Assembly: GCA_017428805.1 (NCBI GenBank)
Contig: JAFRQC010000104.1
Coordinates: 1-11,034 of the forward strand
Origin: Prevotella sp.
GTDB taxonomy: Bacteria; Bacteroidota; Bacteroidia; Bacteroidales; Bacteroidaceae
Reading direction: 5' to 3'
Length of the DNA stretch: 11,034 nucleotides
In this document: positions 5,258 to 11,034 of the stretch, piece after piece
Position numbering within the stretch: the first letter of the stretch is position 1
How the letters are laid out: each line of letters begins with the position of its first letter
Notes under the pieces: model-generated
Database searches by the model: none
What the model saw: only the letters and a program-made list of their open reading frames with translations
What the model was told of the DNA's origin: nothing
Position numbers and translations under genes: made by a program

Positions 5258-6715
5258 GTTGCGCCCGGCGTCAATACGCAAAAAGATAAACAGCAGCAAG
5301 GTGAAGCCCCATAGAGACGAACCACCATAGCTGAAGAACGGCAAGGGGATGCCGATCACCGGCGTCAAGCCCAGCACCATACCCACGTTGATGAACACGT
5401 GGAACAGGAAGATGCTCAGCACACAATAGCCGTAGATGCGTCCGAAGGCATGCGGCTGACGCTCCGCCAGATGGATGAGCCTCAATATCAACGCCAGGAA
5501 AAGCAACAACACGCCAGCAGATCCTACGAAGCCTTCCTCCTCGCCGACGGTACAGAAGATGAAGTCGGTGTCCTGTTCCGGCACGAACTTCAGCTTCGTC
5601 TGCGTGCCATTGAGGAAGCCCTTGCCCTCCAGACCACCGGAACCGATGGCAATCTCACTCTGATGCACGTTGTAGCCTGCACCCTTCAGGTCTTCCTCGA
5701 GTCCCAACAGCACGTTGATACGTACCCGCTGGTGGGGCTGCATCATATTGTTGAGCACATAGTCGGCACCACTGTAGAACACCAGTGAACCCAGGGCGAA
5801 GGCGGCAATCCACATGTAGTTGCGGAAACGTGTGGACAACCACAGCCACACCAGATAGAGGATGAGCAATCCGCAGACCGCCATCATGACCTTCGTGATG
5901 TCGAACGGGATAACGAAAAGAGAGAACAGCAGCAGCACCAGTGAGGAACCAACGGTGACAGCCAGGAACTGGAGTGCCCGCTGACGGTCCTTACAATAAA
6001 CCCACACCATGCTGGTCGAGAAGAGCATGATCATCAGCAGCACGGAGAAGCGTCCGACGGAAGCGGGCGTGTACCACATCATCACATCGGCAAAACGGAT
6101 GCCCACAACGAAATACACCACCATCGCCACACCCGTCAGCAGCACACTGCCAGGCATGCCCTCACGGTAGAGCATGAGGAAGAAGGACGTATAGACTAGT
6201 GCTGAGCCCGTCTCATGCTGGAGGACGATGAAGATCATCGGCACGAAGATCACAACGAGGGCCGCCGCAAAGTGTTTCCACTTATGGATGTCGTAGCCGT
6301 AGATGCTCATGAGCTTCGCCAAGGCGAGGGCTGTGGCGAACTTCGCAAACTCTGCAGGCTGCAGGCGCAAAGGTCCTAACACAAGCCACGATCGGGAGCC
6401 CTTGATGGTATGGGGATTGAAGATCGTGCCGAAGAGCAGCACAAGCAGCACCCCGAAGATGATGAAGGCGAGCATCTCGTAGTAGCGGTCGTCGGTCATC
6501 AGCAGCACGAAGCCTAAAACGATCGACGTACCTATCCAGACGATCTGCATGCCCGAGCGAGTGTCGAGGCTGAAGATGTCGGTGTCGCCATAGGAGTAGC
6601 TGGCACCGCAGACACTCACCCACCCGAAAGTGAGCAGTCCCAGGTAGATCAGGATCGTCCACCAGTCCAGCGAGCGCAATACGCCCTTGTGATGTCTATC
6701 TGTCGGATGTGCCAT
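5243..6715 (-). CDS. rodA: Peptidoglycan glycosyltransferase RodA (SEDS family), enlarged
   Basis: A 490-residue polytopic inner-membrane protein that polymerises lipid II into glycan strands as partner of PBP2 in the elongasome. SEDS hallmarks are GSRSWLVLGPLRLQPAEFAK (106-125), QHETGSALV (166-174), VRINVLLGLEEDLKGAGYNV (331-350), QSEIAIGSGG (352-361), FVPEQDTDFIF (377-387, with the essential loop Asp as Asp384) and GIPLPFFSYGGSS (455-467). E. coli RodA has about 370 residues. The excess lies mainly at about 209-300, where three or four extra hydrophobic segments are inserted between the helix after the QHETG motif and the helix before the catalytic loop. Glu168 stands where many RodA/FtsW proteins have Asp (QPD). 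Start ATG 6715 overlaps the end of mrdA by 20 bp, suggesting coupled translation. It is the last gene of the mre operon. Confidence 0.96.
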   Translation of the reverse strand: MAHPTDRHHKGVLRSLDWWTILIYLGLLTFGWVSVCGASYSYGDTDIFSLDTRSGMQIVWIGTSIVLGFVLLMTDDRYYEMLAFIIFGVLLVLLFGTIFNPHTIKGSRSWLVLGPLRLQPAEFAKFATALALAKLMSIYGYDIHKWKHFAAALVVIFVPMIFIVLQHETGSALVYTSFFLMLYREGMPGSVLLTGVAMVVYFVVGIRFADVMMWYTPASVGRFSVLLMIMLFSTSMVWVYCKDRQRALQFLAVTVGSSLVLLLFSLFVIPFDITKVMMAVCGLLILYLVWLWLSTRFRNYMWIAAFALGSLVFYSGADYVLNNMMQPHQRVRINVLLGLEEDLKGAGYNVHQSEIAIGSGGLEGKGFLNGTQTKLKFVPEQDTDFIFCTVGEEEGFVGSAGVLLLFLALILRLIHLAERQPHAFGRIYGYCVLSIFLFHVFINVGMVLGLTPVIGIPLPFFSYGGSSLWGFTLLLFIFLRIDAGRNLVRQ

Positions 6716-8549
6716 AATTGATTCTCTTTTCCTGTATCGACTGTGCCCTGGCCTCCGAGGCCTCCGAGAGTTTGCCTTTCAGATATTGCTCCATGATCAG
6801 TCCGCCGATGGGCACACCATAGGTGGCACCCCATCCGCCATTCTCCACATATACTGCTACGGCGATCTTCGGCTCGTCCATCGGGGCAAAACCCATAAAC
6901 ACCGAGTGGTCGTGACCTTTGTTCTGTGCCGTACCCGTCTTTCCGCAGGCCATAAAATCATACTTCGCCAGTTCGTGACAGGTACCGCCGATGGCTGACG
7001 AGCGCATGCCCTGCACCACATAGTCGTAGGCCTCGCGCGCGGCTTTTGTATAATGTTTGCGCGTGAAGGCGGTATCGAGGGGTTCACCTTCCACCTTCTT
7101 CACCACGTGAGGTACATAGTAGTAGCCACGGTTGGCAATCGTAGCACCGAGGTTTGCGATCTGTAGAGGCGTAGCATTCACCTCACCCTGTCCGATGGCG
7201 ATGGAGATGACCGTCAGTCCGTTCCACGAGCCCTTATAGGCCTTGTCGTAGAACTGCGCGTTGGGAATCATACCACGCTTCTCACCCGGCAGGTCGATGC
7301 CCAGCTTATAGCCGAAGCCCATCGAGACCATATAGTCGCGCCAGGTGTTCATCGCATTCTGCACCGTCTGGTACTTGGAGATGTTGGTGTTGATCATGTG
7401 GTAGAGCCCCCAGCAGAAATAACCGTTGCAAGAGGTGCTCAGTGCCGGAACCAGAGGCAACGGTGCCCCATGACCGTGACAACCTACACGCAGGCCACGG
7501 AACACGAAACCGTGACTGCAAGGGTACATCGTCGAAGGGGTGATCACACCCTCGGTCATGAATGTCAGGCCCTGTGTCGTCTTGAAGGTCGAACCTGGGG
7601 GATACTGACCCATGATACTGCGATTCAGCAGGGGCTTCCAGGTGTCCTGTGACAGCAGGCGGTGATTCTTTGAACGCTGGCGACCGACCATCATACGGGG
7701 ATCATAAGAGGGTGATGATACCATGCATAGCACCTCACCTGTAGAGGGCTCGATGGCAACGATACTGCCGATCTTGCCTTCCAGGAGCCGTTCGCCCAAG
7801 AGTTGTAACTCCGCATCAATACCGAGCGTCAGGTTCTTACCGGGTTTAGCACGGTGGTCGAGTTCTCCGTTCTTATATCGTCCCTGCACTCGTCCGTGTG
7901 CATCACGCAACAGGATCTGGATACCCTTCTCACCACGCAATGCCTTCTCATACGAACGCTCGATGCCCAGTTTCCCGATATAGTCGCCGGGCTGGTAGTA
8001 GTCATCTTCCTCGATATCGGCAGGCGACGCCTCAGCCACATCGCCCAAGAGGTGGGCAGCCATGTTATAGGTGTACTGACGGACGGTACGCTTCTGCACG
8101 TAGAAGCCGGGGAAACGGAACATCTTCTCCTGGAATACGCTGAAATCCTTATCGGACAGCTGACTCATGAACAGCTGCTGCGTATAGCGCGAATAACCCG
8201 GATTGCGGTTGCGGTCCTTCATCGTGGCCATACGACGGTCGAACTCGTCACGGGTGATGCCGAGGGTATGACAGAACTCCAGCGTGTCAAGACGGTCGCG
8301 CATCTCGTTCATCACCACCATCAGGTCGTAAGACGGCTGGTTGAACACCAACAGCTTTCCCTTGCGGTCGAGCATATTGCCACGCGAGGGATATTCGATT
8401 TTCTTCAGGAAGGCGTTAGAGTCGGCACTCTTCTTATAGTCGTCGCTCGTGATCTGAAGCATGAACAGACGGATGATGTAGATGACCACAATCAGCGTAG
8501 CCACCCCGCCTATCACGTAGCGCCGGTATGTCAGATCGTAGTTTTTCAC
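6696..8549 (-). CDS. mrdA: Penicillin-binding protein 2 (elongasome transpeptidase)
   Basis: A 617-residue class B PBP. A short cytoplasmic start (KNYDLTYRRY) is followed by one membrane anchor (about 12-31). The PBP dimerisation domain contains YPSRGNMLDRKGKLL (53-67), and the transpeptidase domain follows. Active-site motifs are all present: SxxK as STFK (Ser320, Lys323), SxN as SCN (373-375) and KTGT (537-540). It cross-links glycan made by RodA on the periplasmic face and is a beta-lactam target. The start is a GTG at 8549; no other start lies in frame between it and an upstream stop, and the anchor begins right after. The GTG and the following AAA codon are part of an 8-bp repeat word. 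It begins 20 bp after mreD and overlaps rodA by 20 bp. Length and motifs look normal. Confidence 0.96.
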   Translation of the reverse strand: MKNYDLTYRRYVIGGVATLIVVIYIIRLFMLQITSDDYKKSADSNAFLKKIEYPSRGNMLDRKGKLLVFNQPSYDLMVVMNEMRDRLDTLEFCHTLGITRDEFDRRMATMKDRNRNPGYSRYTQQLFMSQLSDKDFSVFQEKMFRFPGFYVQKRTVRQYTYNMAAHLLGDVAEASPADIEEDDYYQPGDYIGKLGIERSYEKALRGEKGIQILLRDAHGRVQGRYKNGELDHRAKPGKNLTLGIDAELQLLGERLLEGKIGSIVAIEPSTGEVLCMVSSPSYDPRMMVGRQRSKNHRLLSQDTWKPLLNRSIMGQYPPGSTFKTTQGLTFMTEGVITPSTMYPCSHGFVFRGLRVGCHGHGAPLPLVPALSTSCNGYFCWGLYHMINTNISKYQTVQNAMNTWRDYMVSMGFGYKLGIDLPGEKRGMIPNAQFYDKAYKGSWNGLTVISIAIGQGEVNATPLQIANLGATIANRGYYYVPHVVKKVEGEPLDTAFTRKHYTKAAREAYDYVVQGMRSSAIGGTCHELAKYDFMACGKTGTAQNKGHDHSVFMGFAPMDEPKIAVAVYVENGGWGATYGVPIGGLIMEQYLKGKLSEASEARAQSIQEKRINYGTSDR

Positions 8550-8565
8550 CCTTTCACCTTTTCAG
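8543..8565. repeat. 8-bp iterated word at the mreD-mrdA junction, containing the mrdA start
   Basis: On the plus strand TTTTCACC (8543-8550), CTTTCACC (8551-8558) and TTTTCAG (8559-8565) follow each other with an exact 8-bp period; on the minus strand these are GGTGAAAA-like words. The GTG start codon of mrdA lies in the copy nearest the gene and the GGTGAAAG copy before it supplies a purine-rich ribosome-binding stretch. Confidence 0.65.
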
Positions 8566-8569
8566 TTAT

Positions 8570-9070
8570 TCACTTTCTCGACCTCACGCTCTCAATGGCG
8601 AGCATCAGCAACAGCGTCAGTACCGTACTGCACACGGCACGCAGGATCCACAACTGCCAGTCGAAGAAATTGAAAGCCTCCAGAATAAAGAACAAGAGAC
8701 AGTAGATCAATGTCAGTATGCCACTCAGCATGCTGAACTTCCCCCACCCTAACGTGGCGGCCGATACCTCGAGGTTCTCCACTGAATCACGGGGAACAAA
8801 GAGCTCCACCAGATAGGTCTGAGTCATGCCGATGAGTGTCAGCGTACCGGCAGCCAGTCCGGGGGTGTTCGAGAAGATGTCGATAAGCAGTCCGAGGAGG
8901 AAGCACCACCCGAGCACCTCACCTTTCTCGGTATTGCGCGGGAAAGTGATGGCGAAGTAGACATACAACAGGGGCGTGGCCACATTCAGCAGCCACACGT
9001 GGTTCAACACCAGTACCTGTACGACCAGCAGCACCACAAACATCACCAATCTGTTAACCAATCGTGCCAT
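8570..9070 (-). CDS. mreD: Rod shape-determining protein MreD
   Basis: A 166-residue inner-membrane protein with about five hydrophobic segments: roughly 5-25, 29-44, 52-68, 74-91 and 108-135, plus a last one at 141-160. The order fits MreD: an N-terminal VVQVLVLNHVWLLNVATPLLYVY block, a central GWCFLLGLLIDIFSNTPGLAAGT stretch (the Gly-Leu-Asp-Ile-Phe-Ser/Pro-Gly pattern typical of the family), and a helical C-terminus. MreD links MreC and the PBP2/RodA pair in the elongasome. It is recognised by this pattern and, above all, by its place between mreC and mrdA. The ATG at 9070 is the first start after the 40-bp repeat-filled gap. Length is within the family range (about 160-170). Confidence 0.93.
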   Translation of the reverse strand: MARLVNRLVMFVVLLVVQVLVLNHVWLLNVATPLLYVYFAITFPRNTEKGEVLGWCFLLGLLIDIFSNTPGLAAGTLTLIGMTQTYLVELFVPRDSVENLEVSAATLGWGKFSMLSGILTLIYCLLFFILEAFNFFDWQLWILRAVCSTVLTLLLMLAIESVRSRK

Positions 9071-9076
9071 CTACTT

Positions 9077-9110
9077 ATTTACGATTTACGGATTTACGAT
9101 TTACGATTTG
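9077..9110. repeat. ATTTACG word repeated four times in the mreC-mreD gap
   Basis: ATTTACG occurs at 9077, 9084, 9092 and 9099, with an extra G after the second copy, and a partial ATTTG ends at 9110, next to the mreC stop. It fills almost the whole 40-bp gap. No promoter box or terminator is seen in it. Confidence 0.8.
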
Positions 9111-9983
9111 TTACCTTTCCCCTGTAATCTTGTTGATGGAATCGCGGGCGGCCTGCAGAAGTGCGGCACGCTCGGCGATGCTCTTGTCACTGATCACTAC
9201 CACATCGCGGAGGTTGGTGAAGTCCGTGCTCAGGCGGATCTTCAACTTATACGACAGACCGTCGCGAGAGTTGTAAGCCTGTTCGATCTTTCCCACCGAC
9301 ACCCCTGAAGGGAATATCGACGAGAAGCCGCTGGTAACCACCCACTCACCCAACTTGAACTTCGCATGACGGGGCACATCCTCCACATAAGCCACAGAGG
9401 GATCGCCGCCGTACCAGTGCAGATAGCCGAAAGAGCCTCGGTTGCGGATGGCGCAGCTGATACGCGAAGAACTGGCATTCAGCACAGGAATGACTACCGA
9501 ATAATGGTCGGACACGAGATAGACCACACCCACGACACCATTGCCACAGGCAACACCCATATCCACCGCCACACCGTCAGCACGGCCCTTGTCGATGGTC
9601 ATCAGGTTCTCTTTGCTGTCGAGGGAGTTGTCCACCACCTTCGCAGGGATCAGGTCGTACTGGGCGAGAAACTTCATTTCGTTGCGTTCCTGTACCGTCG
9701 AGTCGTGTGTCAGCTCCATATAGCGGCTCCTCAGCATATCGACATGCTGCTCCAACAGGAGATTCCGCTTCGTGAGCTGTTCGTTCGCCTCCGACAGGGT
9801 GAAGAACTTCGTTGCCTCGCTCGACCACTCATACACCTTGCCCATCATGCTGTTGGCCGATGAGAACCACACGCTGGCCTGATAGTTGTTGTACTGAAAC
9901 AACAGAAAACCACTGACCACCTCCAGAAAAACGAAAAGTAGCCAGTGATAGTAATCTTTCAGGAAATCCAGCAGGTTCCTCAT
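9111..9983 (-). CDS. mreC: Rod shape-determining protein MreC
   Basis: A 290-residue bitopic inner-membrane protein. A short cytoplasmic start is followed by a membrane anchor (about 13-31), a helical coiled-coil region (about 62-98, LSEANEQLTKRNLLLEQHV onward) and the beta-rich periplasmic domain. The latter includes IPAKVVDNSLDSKENLMTID (112-131), GNGVVGVVYLVSDHYSVVIP (147-166) and GEWVVTSGFSSIFPSGVSVG (212-231), all typical of MreC. It scaffolds PBP2 and RodA along MreB filaments and is thought to activate PBP2. The start ATG 9983 gives a normal N-terminus with the anchor close behind. It lies 28 bp after mreB and 40 bp before mreD, each gap filled by a short iterated word. Confidence 0.95.
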   Translation of the reverse strand: MRNLLDFLKDYYHWLLFVFLEVVSGFLLFQYNNYQASVWFSSANSMMGKVYEWSSEATKFFTLSEANEQLTKRNLLLEQHVDMLRSRYMELTHDSTVQERNEMKFLAQYDLIPAKVVDNSLDSKENLMTIDKGRADGVAVDMGVACGNGVVGVVYLVSDHYSVVIPVLNASSSRISCAIRNRGSFGYLHWYGGDPSVAYVEDVPRHAKFKLGEWVVTSGFSSIFPSGVSVGKIEQAYNSRDGLSYKLKIRLSTDFTNLRDVVVISDKSIAERAALLQAARDSINKITGER

Positions 9984-10011
9984 TAGAATTCTCTAATTCT
10001 CAAATTCTTGA
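9984..10011. repeat. AATTCTC-like word repeated in the mreB-mreC gap
   Basis: The 28-bp gap is made of AGAATTCTC, TAATTCTC and AAATTCTTG, three 8-9 bp variants sharing AATTCT, with few other bases. It resembles the other junction repeats in design but not in sequence. Confidence 0.65.
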
Positions 10012-11034
10012 TTACCTCATCAGGAAGTTGAAGCGGTCGAGATTCTTAAGTGCGACGCCAGCACCCTTTGCCACACTGTGGAGGGGATCCTCAGGCACGT
10101 GGAAGGGGATGTGCATCTTATCTGTCAGACGCTTGTCGAGGCCACGCAGCAGTGCACCGCCACCAGCCAAATAGATACCGTTCTGCACGATGTCGGCATA
10201 CAGCTCAGGAGGCGTATTCTCCAAGGCGGAGAGTACAGCGTTCTCAATCTTCGACACCGTCTTATCCAGACAGTGGGCAATCTCCTGATAACATACGGGC
10301 ACCTCCATAGGCAGGGCGGTGATACGGTTAGGACCGTGTACCACGAAGTCCTCAGGAGCCTCATCGCCGAGGTCTGTCAGCGCAGAACCCACGTTAATCT
10401 TGATACGCTCAGCCATACGCTCAGACACCTTCACGTTGTGCTGACGATACATATACTCCTGGATGTCGGCCGTCAGGTCGTCGCCTGCGGTACGGATGGA
10501 GTTGTTCGAAACGATACCACCCAGTGAAATAACAGCGATCTCCGTCGATCCACCGCCGATATCAACGATCATATTACCCTCCGGGGCTTCCACGTCGATA
10601 CCGATACCGATGGCAGCAGCCATAGGCTCGAAGATCAGATACACATCACGGCCGTCGGCATGCTCCGCAGAGTCACGCACGGCACGCAGTTCCACCTCGG
10701 TAGAACCCGAAGGTACACCGATCACCATACGCAGTGAGGGTGAGAACAGGCGGCTGCCAGAGTGCACCATCTTGATCAGACCGCGCATCATCTGCTCACA
10801 GGCAGAGAAGTCAGCAATCACACCGTCACGAAGGGGACGGATGGTGCGGATGTTATCGTGCGTCTTCTCATACATCATCTTCGCCTCGTTACCCACGGCG
10901 ATCATCTTGTCGGTGCGACGGTCCAGCGCCACCACCGAAGGCTCATCCACCACGATCTTGTCATCGCTGATAATGATCGTGTTGGCAGTTCCCAGGTCCA
11001 TTGCAATCTCCTGGACAAAACTAAAAAATCCCAT
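10012..11034 (-). CDS. mreB: Cell shape-determining actin homologue MreB
   Basis: A 340-residue cytoplasmic, membrane-associated ATPase that polymerises into filaments guiding lateral cell-wall synthesis. Actin-fold nucleotide motifs are all visible: phosphate-1 MDLGTANT (12-19), phosphate-2 IVDIGGGSTEIAVI (156-169) and the adenosine loop YLAGGGALLRGLD (288-300). Also present are the MreB signatures RPLRDGVIADF (66-76), VIGVPSG (104-110) and EPMAAAIG (136-143). The short hydrophobic start MGFFSFVQ could act as a membrane-binding segment. The ATG occupies the last three bases of the window, so the gene is complete but its promoter is outside. Length is standard (about 335-350). It heads the mreBCD-mrdA-rodA operon. 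Confidence 0.97.
   Translation of the reverse strand: MGFFSFVQEIAMDLGTANTIIISDDKIVVDEPSVVALDRRTDKMIAVGNEAKMMYEKTHDNIRTIRPLRDGVIADFSACEQMMRGLIKMVHSGSRLFSPSLRMVIGVPSGSTEVELRAVRDSAEHADGRDVYLIFEPMAAAIGIGIDVEAPEGNMIVDIGGGSTEIAVISLGGIVSNNSIRTAGDDLTADIQEYMYRQHNVKVSERMAERIKINVGSALTDLGDEAPEDFVVHGPNRITALPMEVPVCYQEIAHCLDKTVSKIENAVLSALENTPPELYADIVQNGIYLAGGGALLRGLDKRLTDKMHIPFHVPEDPLHSVAKGAGVALKNLDRFNFLMR

Noticed and set aside
6276..6662. Minus-strand open frame within rodA in another frame
   Set aside because: It is an overlapping Arg/His-rich frame inside the real rodA reading frame, without start context or similarity.
7854..8705. Plus-strand open frame opposite mrdA
   Set aside because: It spans the mrdA-mreD junction in antisense and has no recognisable domain; PBP2 on the other strand has all active-site motifs.

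Overview
The window looks like chromosomal DNA of a member of the Bacteroidales, most likely Prevotellaceae. This is inferred from gene content (a smalltalk-type small protein, GldH, a Bacteroidales-style holB-ricT-gldH run), from two TAnnTTTG promoter -7 boxes typical of Bacteroidota, and from A-rich or Shine-Dalgarno-poor leaders before most genes. Coding density is very high and no gap exceeds 150 bp. No RNA genes, insertion sequences, phage genes or CRISPR arrays were found.

Layout. Positions 1-90 are the 3' end of a plus-strand gene, possibly an HU-like DNA-binding protein. A 37-residue smalltalk-like protein follows (157-270), ending at a strong bidirectional terminator (273-304). The terminator is shared with a minus-strand SBF/BASS-type membrane transporter (304-1257). 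A 146-bp divergent promoter region separates the transporter from a plus-strand group: metF (1404), holB (2499), ricT/PSP1 (3616) and gldH (4790). A minus-strand cell-shape operon, mreB-mreC-mreD-mrdA(PBP2)-rodA, runs inward from position 11034 and meets gldH tail to tail. The rodA and gldH coding regions overlap by 15 bp.

Function. MreB, MreC, MreD, PBP2 and RodA together form the elongasome: RodA polymerises glycan, PBP2 cross-links it, MreC/MreD couple both to MreB filaments. The plus-strand group is mixed: methylenetetrahydrofolate reductase (methionine/folate metabolism), the delta' subunit of the replicative clamp loader, a PSP1-domain Fe-S-type protein, and a GldH lipoprotein.

The most unusual signal lies in the DNA between and at the edges of the genes. 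Seven places carry short iterated words of 7-12 bp, often with a fixed core and two variable positions. The word differs at each place. Two copies form large inverted repeats (1262-1394, 2402-2481). The first is centred so that both divergent -7 promoter boxes are mirror images about the same axis. Two other copies have entered reading frames in register (metF residues about 62-75 and the RicT C-terminal tail), and one supplies the mrdA start codon. This is the best candidate in the window for an undescribed genome-wide element class; the genes themselves are conventional.
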